A stretch of 64,000 nt of DNA. Origin: Rhizobium sp. AQ_MP. GTDB lineage: Bacteria > Pseudomonadota > Alphaproteobacteria > Rhizobiales > Rhizobiaceae. The position numbers and the translations under genes were made by a program. This document shows positions 36,134-44,812 of this stretch, piece after piece (the stretch's first letter is position 1; each line of letters starts with the position of its first letter). The stretch is taken from positions 248,001-312,000 of the forward strand of contig NZ_JACJVI010000005.1 of NCBI RefSeq assembly GCF_014237835.1, in the 5' to 3' direction. Below the pieces are notes generated by a model. It had not been told where the DNA came from, did no database searches, and worked only from the letters and a program-made list of their open reading frames with translations.

Positions 36134-37108
36134 TCACTCCGTCGGCGCACCGCCACCGACACGTGCCGCGCGACCGCCGCGGCGACCGCCGCCGGTGGCG
36201 GCAGAGGCCGGGGCTGCGGCGGGGGCTGCATGGCCGCCACCTTCGGCGGGCTTGTAGTCGCGATAGGTCTTGATCCAGTTGTAGCAATTCTCGTCGGTGC
36301 CATTGAGGACATTGGCGGCGCGGACGGCTTCCATTTCCTGCGGGCGGCAGGGGTTCATGATGGCGGATGTCATGCCCGCACCGATGACCATCGGGATGAA
36401 GCCGGCATTGATGCCGTGGCGATGGGGCAGGCCGAAGGAGATGTTGGAGAGGCCGCAGGTGGTATTGACCTTCAGCTCCTCGCGCAGACGGCGGATCAGG
36501 GCGAAGACCTGGAGGCCGGCCGAGCCGATCGCGCCGATCGGCATGACCAGCGGGTCGACGACGATGTCATGCGGCTTGATGCCGTAATCCATGGCGCGCT
36601 CGACGATCTTCTTGGCGACGGCGAAACGAACGTCGGGATCCTGGGAGATGCCGGTCTCGTCGTTGGAGATGGCAACGACCGGGACATTGTACTTGGCGAC
36701 GAGCGGCAGGATGGCTTCGAGCTTTTCTTCCTCGCCGGTGACGGAATTGACCAGCGGGCGGCCCTTGGCGACCTTGAGGCCGGCTTCGATAGCGGCGGTG
36801 ACGGAGCTGTCGATCGCCAGCGGCACGTCGACGAGGCCCTGAACGATTTCGAGCGTCTGGACGAGCAGGCCCGGCTCGGTCTCGTTCGGGTTGACCGAGG
36901 TCACGCCGGCATTGACGTCGAGCATGGTGGCGCCGGCGGCGACCTGTTCCAGGGCATCCTTGATGACGGTCTCGAAATTGCCGGCCTGCATTTCGGCGGC
37001 GAGCTTCTTGCGGCCCGTCGGGTTGATGCGTTCGCCGATCACGCAGAAGGGCTGGTCGAAACCGATGATGATTTCCTTGGTGGCGGATGCGACGATGGTG
37101 CGGGTCAT
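36134..37108 (-). CDS. Methyltetrahydrofolate:corrinoid methyltransferase (MtgA-like)
   Basis: A 324-aa pterin-binding TIM-barrel protein of the DHPS/MtrH-like group. Motifs are VIGERINPTGR, GATMLDVNAGV, PLAIDSS and SNDETGIS, with GLSNISFGLPHR near the end of the barrel. It should move methyl groups between a corrinoid protein and tetrahydrofolate. GGAGG lies seven bases before the ATG at 37108. The C-terminal 40 residues are a low-complexity Ala/Gly/Arg tail not needed for the fold. It lies between MTHFR and RamA-like genes, which fits a complete one-carbon route. Confidence 0.92.
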   Translation of the reverse strand: MTRTIVASATKEIIIGFDQPFCVIGERINPTGRKKLAAEMQAGNFETVIKDALEQVAAGATMLDVNAGVTSVNPNETEPGLLVQTLEIVQGLVDVPLAIDSSVTAAIEAGLKVAKGRPLVNSVTGEEEKLEAILPLVAKYNVPVVAISNDETGISQDPDVRFAVAKKIVERAMDYGIKPHDIVVDPLVMPIGAIGSAGLQVFALIRRLREELKVNTTCGLSNISFGLPHRHGINAGFIPMVIGAGMTSAIMNPCRPQEMEAVRAANVLNGTDENCYNWIKTYRDYKPAEGGGHAAPAAAPASAATGGGRRGGRAARVGGGAPTE

Positions 37109-37190
37109 TTCAGTCCTCCGGTCGATGCCGGCTCTCGCGCGGCGAAAATGGGATGTGCCGGCAAATGCCGGACAAAGGCAAGGCGGTTGT

Positions 37191-38288
37191 TCAGTGTTGC
37201 TGCGCGTGGGCAGCCCTGGCGGCGAGTTCCTGCTGGTCCTGGACCGGATCGGCACCGATCTCGCGCATGCGCTCGGCGGCGATATCGTCGGCCCGGGCAT
37301 GTTCGCGCTTCCAGGGCTTGCGACCCTTCAGAATGCCGGATTCATGGACGATTTCGGCGACATATTCCTCCTGGCGATAGGCCATGACGTGTACGCCCGA
37401 GACGCCCTCGATCTCCTTCACCTCGTTGATGATGTCGATGCAGAGCTGCTTGCCTTCCTTCTTCTGATCCTCGGCGCCTTCCAGGCGCTTGATGACGTGG
37501 TCGGGAATGTGGATGCCCGGAACGTTGGAGCGGATCCACTTGGCGGTCTTGGCGGAGGCCAGCGGACCGACACCGACGAGGATGTAGCATTTCTCGTGGA
37601 AGCCGAGGTCGCGGACCTTCTTCATGTATTCGCGGAACATCGGCACGTCGAAGCAATACTGGCTCTGGACGAACTGGGCACCGGCCTCGATCTTCTTGCC
37701 GAGCCGGTAGGGACGGAAATCGTAAGGCGGGGCAAAGGGGTTGATCGCCGCCCCGAGGAAGACCTTCGGCGGGCTGGTCAGCTTGCGGCCGGACAGGAAT
37801 TTCGACTGGTCGCGCATGGTGCGGACGGTTTCCAGAAGCGACATGCAGTCGAGGTCGAAGACGGGCTTGGCACCCGGCTGGTCGCCGGCCTGCACGCCAT
37901 CGCCCGTCAGACACATGATGTTGGCGACGCCCATGGCGGCGGCACCCAAGACGTCGCCCTGGATGGCGATGCGGTTCTTGTCACGGCAGGCGATCTGCAT
38001 GATCGGGGCGTAACCCATGCGGGTCAAAAGCGCGCAGATGCCGACCGAGGACATGTGGCAGTTTGCGCCGGACGCATCGACCGCATTGATGCCATCCACC
38101 CAGCCGTCGAAGACCTTGGCACGCTCGTAGACATCTTCCGGATCGGCGCTGTCGGGCGGGTTCAGCTCGGCGGTGACGGCAAACTCACCGCGGCGGAGCA
38201 CGCGTTCCAGCCGACCAAGCGAGGAATGGCCGGGCAGGGGATCGAGCGGCAGGTGAACGCCAAGCGGATTTTCGTCGATCTGGGCCAT
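37191..38288 (-). CDS. Methylenetetrahydrofolate reductase family protein
   Basis: The 365-aa product has the MTHFR TIM-barrel motifs FAVTAELNPPDSADPEDVYE, LTGDGVQAGDQPGAKPVFDL-type FAD/folate loop (split here across two short motifs), AGAQFVQSQYCFD and ILVGVGPL. It interconverts methylene- and methyl-tetrahydrofolate using FAD. It begins with ATG at 38288, overlapping by spacing TGAGCATG with the gene upstream. Its partner is the Cys-rich MTHFR C-terminal-type protein, a split also seen in acetogens. In this operon it could run in the oxidative direction. Confidence 0.92.
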   Translation of the reverse strand: MAQIDENPLGVHLPLDPLPGHSSLGRLERVLRRGEFAVTAELNPPDSADPEDVYERAKVFDGWVDGINAVDASGANCHMSSVGICALLTRMGYAPIMQIACRDKNRIAIQGDVLGAAAMGVANIMCLTGDGVQAGDQPGAKPVFDLDCMSLLETVRTMRDQSKFLSGRKLTSPPKVFLGAAINPFAPPYDFRPYRLGKKIEAGAQFVQSQYCFDVPMFREYMKKVRDLGFHEKCYILVGVGPLASAKTAKWIRSNVPGIHIPDHVIKRLEGAEDQKKEGKQLCIDIINEVKEIEGVSGVHVMAYRQEEYVAEIVHESGILKGRKPWKREHARADDIAAERMREIGADPVQDQQELAARAAHAQQH

Positions 38289-38290
38289 GC

Positions 38291-38890
38291 TCAGGCTTCC
38301 TTTGCCGTGTTCTTTTCCCGCTCGGCGGCGGCTTCCGCCGTCACCCGCAGCCAGGAGGATGTTTCGCGCAGCGACTGGTTGACCGGCTTCTGAACTTTGA
38401 GGATCGCGTCGCCGGCGACCATGTTGCGCGAGCCGTTCCAGGCCTGGACCCAGACGCAGGGCATGTCGGGCTCGACTTCGCAATTGCCGTTGGCGCGGAC
38501 ACCGCCGCAGGGGCCGTTGCGCAGCTGTTTCGGACAGTTCATCGGGCAGGACATGCCGGTCGAGGACAACACGCACTGGCCGCACATGCGACAGTCGAAG
38601 AGCAGGCCCTTCACATTGCGTTCGACGAAGGTGATCGGCTTTTCGACGCGGTTGTAGCCGAGCTTCTTCCAGACCGGGTGGAGGAAGAGGAAGGCATTGG
38701 CGAAATTGCGGTAGAACCATTCGAGGAAGCGCGAGTTGCGCACCGCCCAGAGACGGATCGTGTAGGAGCGGCGGGCGCGGCGGTTGGGCGAGACACCCGC
38801 AGGCGTGAAGGCGCCGCTGGCAGCCTTGGCGCCCGGGGCGGCATTGCCCTTCTTCGGCGGGCCGGGATCGACGAGTTTGGGTTCAGCCAT
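38291..38890 (-). CDS. MTHFR C-terminal (Cys-rich, MetV-like) partner protein
   Basis: Eight cysteines at about 100, 103, 106, 115, 119, 128, 137 and 145 (CRMCGQC, SCPMNCPK, GPCGG) are the signature of the MTHFR_C/MetV family, which binds metal or Fe-S and supports the reductase. The N-terminal 40 residues are Pro/Ala-rich. GGAGG precedes the ATG at 38890. It overlaps the preceding gene by eight bases and is followed at once by MTHFR, so the two are made together. Confidence 0.9.
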   Translation of the reverse strand: MAEPKLVDPGPPKKGNAAPGAKAASGAFTPAGVSPNRRARRSYTIRLWAVRNSRFLEWFYRNFANAFLFLHPVWKKLGYNRVEKPITFVERNVKGLLFDCRMCGQCVLSSTGMSCPMNCPKQLRNGPCGGVRANGNCEVEPDMPCVWVQAWNGSRNMVAGDAILKVQKPVNQSLRETSSWLRVTAEAAAEREKNTAKEA

Positions 38891-39185
38891 TGTCGCGGCC
38901 TCCTGCATGGACGAGGGCTACGAGGCGGGCCTTGTCGTAAGCCGCCTCCAGTTCGGCGGCAGCACTTTCGGCTTCGGCGTCCAGATCATCACCGACCGGG
39001 ACCGGATCGGCCTTGCGCCAGTCGGCGAGATAGGCGTCGGTTTCGGCAGCGCCCGAGCGCATCGCCGCCATGTCGATTGCCTCGGTGAAGCGCAGCGAAA
39101 GCTCGCGTTTTGCGGATTTGCGTCCCTGCTTGACGATCACCTGGGCCGGGATATCCCGCCAGTAAACGACGATCTTGTCTGCCAT
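38883..39185 (-). CDS. Small 'virulence factor' family protein of the one-carbon operon
   Basis: A 100-aa protein starting MADKIVVYWRDIPAQVIVKQ, which matches the small family named 'virulence factor' (PF13769-like). A compact N-terminal beta part precedes a helical acidic tail. The family is often found with MTHFR-type genes in Alphaproteobacteria. The biochemical role is unknown and the family name is not informative. AAGGGAG precedes the ATG at 39185. It is the first gene of the leftward operon. Confidence 0.8.
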   Translation of the reverse strand: MADKIVVYWRDIPAQVIVKQGRKSAKRELSLRFTEAIDMAAMRSGAAETDAYLADWRKADPVPVGDDLDAEAESAAAELEAAYDKARLVALVHAGGRDNG

Positions 39186-39293
39186 GCCACTCACTCCCTT
39201 TCAGGGCAGAATGCACGGGGGGCATTCGCCGGACTGCGCTTTTCACGACGTCGCTTATCGCCAAAAACGACGCTGCCACGATCGGCGATGTTT

Positions 39294-40082
39294 TTACCAG
39301 ATTCGGCGCATTAGGCCGCACCAGATCCACGACCAGAGGGTGGGGGGAAAGCGGAGTGCGGAGGGGCCCGGCGGCATGTGGGGCGCCAGGCGTCCGGCCA
39401 GCGCGTCCTCGATCGATTGGCGCGTGATGTCCAGAGCGGCAATGGTCAGCAGCAGCGGATACGTCGAAATGAAATCGGAGGGTGCTGGTTTTGTGCGGAC
39501 CTCGTACAGCGTGCCACCTGTGTCGGTGCCTGCATCAACCAGATGAAGCGTTGCACCAAAATTTTCGGCATCGTTTTCGCGCAACGACCAGTAGCCACCC
39601 ATCTGGCCGCGATAGTTGGGATTGATGCCGGCATGCAGGTTGATGACCGGGCAGGGCAGGGCGGCCAGTTGTCGTACCGACATCAGGCGGGTCGAGACGA
39701 GCAGGATGGCGCCGGGCTTCAGTTCATCGACGAGTGCCGCCGTTTCCGGCGCGTTGATCGAGGTGACCGGGTGGATCGGGACAGTCTGCGGAAGTGTGCG
39801 GTCGAAGTTGTGACGGGTGAGCAGTTCGGCGACACGGCGGTTGGCGGCACGGCGCAAGGCGCGCGCTGCGATCATCGTTCCAAGCTGGCCGAGCGCGTTG
39901 ATCCAGCCCAGGCGACGGGCCCGCCGCCTGACGATCTCCCCCTTGCTCTCGGCCTCTTCGAGGATGACCTCGACGTCCATCCCGGATCTGGCGAGATGCT
40001 GGATGACGATCGTGGGATTGAGCCCACCGGCCGTCATGACGACCACCTTACGGTTCCGGGACACTGGCATGGGCATCTGCAT
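39294..40082 (-). CDS. Formyltransferase-fold protein
   Basis: The 262-aa product has the formyltransferase catalytic pattern: INLHAGINPNYRGQMGGYWSL (conserved Asn, His and the PxYRG loop; split here for length into INLHAG and PNYRGQ) and HLVDAGTDTGG with the catalytic Asp. It likely transfers a formyl group from formyl-tetrahydrofolate to a nucleotide sugar or a small amine. Its start overlaps the ExoD stop (TGATG), so it is translationally coupled to that gene. The acceptor is unknown. Confidence 0.85.
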   Translation of the reverse strand: MQMPMPVSRNRKVVVMTAGGLNPTIVIQHLARSGMDVEVILEEAESKGEIVRRRARRLGWINALGQLGTMIAARALRRAANRRVAELLTRHNFDRTLPQTVPIHPVTSINAPETAALVDELKPGAILLVSTRLMSVRQLAALPCPVINLHAGINPNYRGQMGGYWSLRENDAENFGATLHLVDAGTDTGGTLYEVRTKPAPSDFISTYPLLLTIAALDITRQSIEDALAGRLAPHMPPGPSALRFPPTLWSWIWCGLMRRIW

Positions 40083-40729
40083 CAGACGACAAGCGAAACC
40101 ACGGCAACGGCGGTGTAGACGACAAAGCCGGCGACAGCCAGTGACAGGAGGCCGATCAGGCAGCCGATGACGACACCGAGACCGTCACGCTGGGAATGGG
40201 CAAAACCGAGGACTGCCAGAGCAAAGGCCGGGGGCCAGTTGCCAAGCGGGATCGGCAGGAAGACGACGATGGCGAGAATCAGCGCGAGGACGCCGATCAA
40301 ACGCTCCGCGAACCGGCTCCCGAAGAGCCAGAAGCGCGGCACCACCAGCTTTTCAGCCCAGCGCATCCACGGCACGAGGCGTTTGACGATGGCTTCGAAG
40401 GTCTGGGGTTCGACGCCGTAATCGCTGACGATGCGAGGGAAGAAGACCCGCCCGCCGGGCGACGCCATCATCTGCCAGGCGACGAAGATCAGCGGCAAGC
40501 CCAAAATGAAGGTCGCCCCGGGCGGCAGAGGCACAAGGTTGGGCAGGGCGAAAACGAGGAGAAAGGCGCCGAAGGATCGGTCCTGTAGGGCGATCGCAAT
40601 ATCACGGATCGTCACCTTGCGGTCGGTCGTGCGGGCCAAACGGACGAGGAGGTCCGAAAGATTTTCTGGATGGTTGCTTTCACGCGCGGCGGCGAAACCT
40701 GCCGCCCATGTATCTGCCCTGTCGGTCAT
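40082..40729 (-). CDS. exoD: ExoD-family membrane protein
   Basis: A 215-aa inner-membrane protein with four to five hydrophobic helices and the ExoD motifs FGAFLLVFALPNLVPLPPGA and PLIFVAWQMM. ExoD was first described in Sinorhizobium meliloti, where mutants change exopolysaccharide and alkali tolerance; the mechanism is unclear. It is the first gene of a two-gene unit with the formyltransferase-fold gene. The symbol is by family; paralogues exist in rhizobia. Confidence 0.88.
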   Translation of the reverse strand: MTDRADTWAAGFAAARESNHPENLSDLLVRLARTTDRKVTIRDIAIALQDRSFGAFLLVFALPNLVPLPPGATFILGLPLIFVAWQMMASPGGRVFFPRIVSDYGVEPQTFEAIVKRLVPWMRWAEKLVVPRFWLFGSRFAERLIGVLALILAIVVFLPIPLGNWPPAFALAVLGFAHSQRDGLGVVIGCLIGLLSLAVAGFVVYTAVAVVSLVV

Positions 40730-40951
40730 TTCTCATTCTCTTGGTTTTTGTTGACCTGTCAGCCAGTGTCACAGACGGTGATTACAACCGGATTAAAGCG
40801 GATCCGTGTCGTGTTCACGGTTTCGAGAATGGTGAAGGGAGCGTGAATGCTGCCTTCTGCTTTCCGTAGAAACCGTCCTAACCCCTTGCCTTGATTTTTT
40901 CGTGATGGCTTGTCACCTAATCCTGCTTGAACAGGTAGACGGGGAATCAGG

Positions 40952-41119
40952 ATGACTGTTTTTGCTCATCGCACGGTCGGCACCCTCGCCATGCTTTTGG
41001 TGCTGACGCTGGGGCTCTCTTCCTGCGGGAATACGATCCGCGGGATCGGCAATGATGTCGGCAATGCGGTTGACGCGACCAAGGATGCCGGGCGCAGCGT
41101 CGCGAACTCGATCCGGTAG
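40952..41119 (+). CDS. Entericidin-like small lipoprotein 1 (55 aa)
   Basis: A lipoprotein signal with the lipobox LSSC precedes a short mature peptide GNTIRGIGNDVGNAVDATKD that matches the entericidin A/B family. Entericidins are acylated envelope peptides associated with stationary phase or stress. The ATG follows GGGGAATCAGG. A paralogue lies at 41811. Function here is inferred by family only. Confidence 0.85.
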   Translation: MTVFAHRTVGTLAMLLVLTLGLSSCGNTIRGIGNDVGNAVDATKDAGRSVANSIR

Positions 41120-41145
41120 CCGATTCATTTCGGAAAGCGGAGAAA

Positions 41146-41772
41146 TCAGTCGGCCGGCGCGGTAGCGCGTGCGGCCTCGAGCAGTTCCGGCTGCAAATCA
41201 CCATAGCCCGTGAAGCGGTATTCGTAATCGAGCTTCAGGTATTCCGCCGCCCATTTTGCCTTGGCCTGCAGTTCGGCGTCTTCGGTCTGGGCGAGATAGA
41301 CAATCTTCGTGTAGTTCCCGAAGACCATGTCGCGCAGTTCGGGGTGCCGATCGAGTTTCAGCGGTTCGATGACGAAGGCCTCGAACTGCCTCGTGATCAG
41401 GTCCGTCAGGTAGAAGGCGGTGAACTCCGTCTCGCATTCGGCGAGGAATTTTTCGGTGCCGGTGAAGAAGGCATAACAGTGGGGACCGGAGAGGCGGGTC
41501 AGCCGCTCCTCGGCGCAGATCCGGTCGATCTCGCCCTGGGTGCCGCATTCGGCATAACCGATGAAGATGTTCTCGTGGCCTGCAGCCCGGGCTTCGGCGA
41601 TCTTTTCGCGCAGCGCCGGCGCGATCTTTTCCGGCCAGACATGCCAGATGGCGGGAAGACATTCCAGGCTCAAATGGTCGAGCCCGTTCAGCGCCTTCAC
41701 CGCCAAGATTTCACGGGCAATCGCTCCGCAGGCGATAACATGAACCTTTTCCGATTTGGCGCGTTGTTCCAT
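41146..41772 (-). CDS. DUF1638 family protein
   Basis: The 208-aa protein begins VHVIACGAIAREILAVK and contains ENIFIGYAECGTQGEIDRIC and GNYTKIVYLAQT, the DUF1638 pattern with conserved cysteines (CGA, ECGT). The family commonly sits beside corrinoid methyltransferase genes, and a role in corrinoid or methyl-group handling is suspected but not established. It is divergent from the second entericidin-like gene across only 38 bases. Confidence 0.85.
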   Translation of the reverse strand: MEQRAKSEKVHVIACGAIAREILAVKALNGLDHLSLECLPAIWHVWPEKIAPALREKIAEARAAGHENIFIGYAECGTQGEIDRICAEERLTRLSGPHCYAFFTGTEKFLAECETEFTAFYLTDLITRQFEAFVIEPLKLDRHPELRDMVFGNYTKIVYLAQTEDAELQAKAKWAAEYLKLDYEYRFTGYGDLQPELLEAARATAPAD

Positions 41773-41810
41773 CGCATTCCACTCGTCACCCAGACAGAAG
41801 GTACATCAAC

Positions 41811-41972
41811 ATGATGGCGAAAAAACTGACAGCCGGCGCAGCCCTCGTTCTCACCATCTTCGCACTGTCGTCCTGCGGCAACACGATCCGTGGTGTCGGC
41901 CAGGATGCGGCCAACACCGTCAATGCAACGCAGTCTGCTGCCAATAACGTTGAAGGTGCAGCAACCCGCTAA
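41811..41972 (+). CDS. Entericidin-like small lipoprotein 2 (53 aa)
   Basis: MMAKKLTAGAALVLTIFAL leads to the lipobox LSSC and the mature peptide GNTIRGVGQDAANTVNATQS. It is a clear paralogue of the protein at 40952 (shared SSCGNTIRGxG). The two flank the DUF1638 gene and point in the same direction. One may have arisen by a local duplication. Confidence 0.85.
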   Translation: MMAKKLTAGAALVLTIFALSSCGNTIRGVGQDAANTVNATQSAANNVEGAATR

Positions 41973-42021
41973 CCTGGTCTGACGACCATATCGCCCGCCA
42001 CGGCTGACACAGGAGGAGAGC

Positions 42022-42153
42022 ATGACGCTCGAGACGATCGCCAAGGCCAGTGCCATCTACATGCTGGCGGCCGTCCTGTATGCCGGAGGCCATGTCGCCT
42101 GGCAGAGCATGATGTCGGCACCGCAGGGCGCATATGTGGAAGCCGGCCTCTAG
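42022..42153 (+). CDS. Small 43-aa membrane peptide (putative)
   Basis: AGGAGGAG lies two bases upstream of the ATG region, a strong ribosome site. The product MTLETIAKASAIYMLAAVLY has one hydrophobic helix and ends in a short polar tail. An intrinsic terminator overlaps the stop. It probably shares a transcript with the upstream lipoprotein. No family is recognised. Confidence 0.6.
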   Translation: MTLETIAKASAIYMLAAVLYAGGHVAWQSMMSAPQGAYVEAGL

Positions 42154-42168
42154 GGCCGGCTTCTTTTC
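42140..42168 (+). terminator. Intrinsic terminator after the 43-aa gene
   Basis: AAGCCGGCC/GGCCGGCTT with a short loop is followed by CTTTTC. The hairpin overlaps the stop codon of the small gene and faces the convergent corrinoid-protein gene. Confidence 0.75.
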
Positions 42169-42176
42169 TTCCAGTC

Positions 42177-42878
42177 TCAGGCGCGGGCGCCCATGCTGTT
42201 GTGCTTGCGGGCAATGAATTCCTTTGCCGTTTCGACCGCGACGGCGGCATCGCGACAATAGGCATCGGCTCCGACGGCCTTGCCGAATTCCTCATTGAGC
42301 GGTGCGCCGCCGACGAGAACGACGTAATCGTCGCGGATGCCCTTTTCCTTCATCGTGTCGATCACGACCTTCATGTAGGGCATGGTCGTGGTCAGCAGTG
42401 CCGACATGCCGAGGATATCGGGCTTTTCACGCTCAAGCGCTTCCAGATAGTTTTCGACCGGATTGTTGATGCCGAGGTCGATCACGTCGAAGCCCGCACC
42501 TTCCATCATCATGCCGACAAGGTTCTTGCCGATGTCGTGGATATCGCCCTTGACCGTGCCGATGACCATCTTGCCCTGCTTCGGTGCGCCGGTGGCGGCA
42601 AGCAGCGGACGCAGAATGTTCATGCCGGCCTTCATCGCATTGGCGGAGAGCAGAACTTCCGGAACGAAAAGAATGCCGTCGCGGAAATCGATGCCGACGA
42701 TGCGCATGCCTTCGACGAGCGCCTGGGTCAGGATGTCGTAAGGTGCCCAGCCGCGATCGAGCAGAATCTGTGTCGCTTCCTCGATCTCTTCCTTGAGGCC
42801 ATCATAGAGGTCGTCATGCATCTGCTGCACGAGTTCCTCGTCGGAGAGTTCGGAAAGAATGATGTCGTCTTCGGCCAT
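42177..42878 (-). CDS. Corrinoid (cobalamin-binding) methyl-carrier protein
   Basis: The 233-aa protein has an N-terminal helical cap (about 10-95) and a B12-binding Rossmann domain with the cobalt-ligand motif DIHDIGKNL (Asp112, His114, Gly117), followed by LGMSALLTTTMPYM and VVLVGGAPLNEEF. This is the MtbC/MtgC/MttC type, carrying a methyl group on cobalt between two methyltransferases. It is divergent from the MttB homologue across 270 bases, which indicates joint control. It could alternatively serve as the B12 module of a split methionine synthase. Confidence 0.94.
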   Translation of the reverse strand: MAEDDIILSELSDEELVQQMHDDLYDGLKEEIEEATQILLDRGWAPYDILTQALVEGMRIVGIDFRDGILFVPEVLLSANAMKAGMNILRPLLAATGAPKQGKMVIGTVKGDIHDIGKNLVGMMMEGAGFDVIDLGINNPVENYLEALEREKPDILGMSALLTTTMPYMKVVIDTMKEKGIRDDYVVLVGGAPLNEEFGKAVGADAYCRDAAVAVETAKEFIARKHNSMGARA

Positions 42879-43148
42879 GGTGGTGCTTCCCGCTTCTTTT
42901 CAAACGCGATTCCGGTCGCGCCGGGCATGAGACTGCCCGAAGGAAACTTAAACCTCAAGTTCGTGAAAAACTCTTTTCGATTACGACGCGCCGCCCCTGA
43001 AAAGCGACGGAGACAGACAAGCGTGAGAAAAGCCGATGTCTGTGAGACGCAAGCCGTTGGCGCATAAAGGATGGTTTCACATGCGGATTGGAATAGCATA
43101 ATGGAGGAGAGAAGCAGCGCGGATGAGCGCTCGAGCGAGGAAGCAGAC

Positions 43149-44714
43149 ATGGATGACATTACGGCAGAACCGGGCGCAGGCCGCCGCCAACGCGGCGAAG
43201 GACGGGGGGCCGCGGCCCGCAGAGCATCGCGCAGCGGCGGCGGTGCCGGTCCGTCGATGCCCTATATCACCCGCAAGATCAAAACCTATGAGGTGCTGGA
43301 CGAGGAGGGGCTGGAACTGATCGAGCGCAATGCCGATACCGTCCTCGAAGAGATCGGCATCGAATTCCGTGAAGACGCCGAGGCGCTGGAACTGTGGAAA
43401 CAGGCCGGTGCCGATGTCAGGGGCGAACGGGTGCATTTCCCGAAGGGCCTGTGCCGCGAACTCCTGAAGACCGCGCCTTCTGAATTCACCTGGCACGCCC
43501 GCAACCCGGAGCGCAATGTGCGCATCGGCGGCAATGCGACGGTGTTTGCACCGGTCTACGGTTCGCCCTTCGTGCGCGACCTCGAAGGCAATCGACGCTA
43601 TGCGACGCTTGAGGATTTCCGAAACTTCGTAAAGCTCGCCTATATGGCGCCGTCGATCCATTCATCGGGCGGCACGGTCTGCGAGCCGGTCGACATTCCG
43701 GTGAACAAGCGTCACCTCGACATGGTCTACAGCCATATCAAATATTCCGACAAACCGTTCATGGGCTCGGTCACGGCACCAGAGCGCGCAGAAGATTCGG
43801 TCGCCATGGCCAAGCTTGTCTTCGGTGACGACTTCGTCGAAAACAATTGCGTCATGCTGAACCTGATCAATGCCAACTCACCGATGGTCTTCGACGAGAC
43901 CATGCTTGGCGCGGCCAAGGTCTATGCCCGTCACGGCCAGGCTTCGGTGATTTCGCCGTTCATCCTGTCGGGCGCCATGAGCCCGGTGACCGTCGCAGGC
44001 ACGCTGACGCAGATCCTGGCGGAAGTTCTGGCAGGCGCCTCCTTCACCCAGCTCATCCGTCCGGGTGCGCCGGTGCTGTTCGGCACCTTTGCCGCCTCGA
44101 TCTCGATGCAGTCGGGTGCGCCGACATTCGGTACGCCGGAACCTGCACTGGTCTCCTATGGTGCGGCGCAGCTCGCGCGGCGCATGGGCCTGCCTTTCCG
44201 TACCGGTGGCTCGCTCTGTGCCTCCAAGGTTCCGGATGCCCAGGCAGCACACGAGAGCGCCAATACGCTCAACATGACACTGCTTGCCGGGGCGAACTTC
44301 GTCCTGCATGCCGCCGGCTGGCTCGAGGGCGGACTTGCCGCCTGCTACGAAAAGTTCATGATCGACCAGGATCAGCTCGGCATGATGCAGAAGATGGCAG
44401 CGGGCGTCGATCTGACGGAAAGCGGCCAGGCGATGGACGCCATCCGCGAGGTGGGCCCCGGCGCGCATTATCTCGGCTGCGCCCACACGCAGGCCAATTT
44501 CCAGACGGCCTTCTATCGCTCGGCGCTCGCCGACAACAATTCCTTCGAGCAGTGGGAAATCGAGGGTCGCAAGCGGATCGAAGATCGCGCCAACGCGCTC
44601 TGCCGTTCGTGGCTCGATGCTTACGAAGCACCCGCTCTTGATCCGGCGATCGACGAGGCACTCCTCGCCTATGTGGCGAGCCGCAAGGATTCGATGCCCG
44701 ACGCCTTCTCCTGA
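43149..44714 (+). CDS. MttB-family methylamine/betaine:corrinoid methyltransferase, non-pyrrolysine type
   Basis: The 521-aa product aligns by motif with trimethylamine methyltransferase MttB: a TIM barrel with GNATVFAPVYGSPFV, NSPMVFDETMLGAAKVYARH and LFGTFAASISMQSGAPTFGT. It is read through without any in-frame TAG, so no pyrrolysine is needed. Such members (MtgB and relatives) use quaternary amines such as glycine betaine. The ATG at 43149 has GAGGAA close by; earlier ATGs at 43071 and 43101 add a low-complexity leader. The substrate is inferred. Confidence 0.9.
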   Translation: MDDITAEPGAGRRQRGEGRGAAARRASRSGGGAGPSMPYITRKIKTYEVLDEEGLELIERNADTVLEEIGIEFREDAEALELWKQAGADVRGERVHFPKGLCRELLKTAPSEFTWHARNPERNVRIGGNATVFAPVYGSPFVRDLEGNRRYATLEDFRNFVKLAYMAPSIHSSGGTVCEPVDIPVNKRHLDMVYSHIKYSDKPFMGSVTAPERAEDSVAMAKLVFGDDFVENNCVMLNLINANSPMVFDETMLGAAKVYARHGQASVISPFILSGAMSPVTVAGTLTQILAEVLAGASFTQLIRPGAPVLFGTFAASISMQSGAPTFGTPEPALVSYGAAQLARRMGLPFRTGGSLCASKVPDAQAAHESANTLNMTLLAGANFVLHAAGWLEGGLAACYEKFMIDQDQLGMMQKMAAGVDLTESGQAMDAIREVGPGAHYLGCAHTQANFQTAFYRSALADNNSFEQWEIEGRKRIEDRANALCRSWLDAYEAPALDPAIDEALLAYVASRKDSMPDAFS

Positions 44715-44812
44715 AAGGGTCCCGTTGCCAGGGAGCAAGGCGGAGCTAGCCAGGTTGCCGACATGATCCAGGAGGAGGTCTGGCGACCGCATTACAAGAT
44801 CGAGGGGCCGCG

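Noticed and set aside
42879-43148. Cobalamin or SAM riboswitch between the divergent corrinoid-protein and MttB-like genes
   Set aside because: No B12-box (GCCACTG-like) or SAM-II core could be found on either strand.
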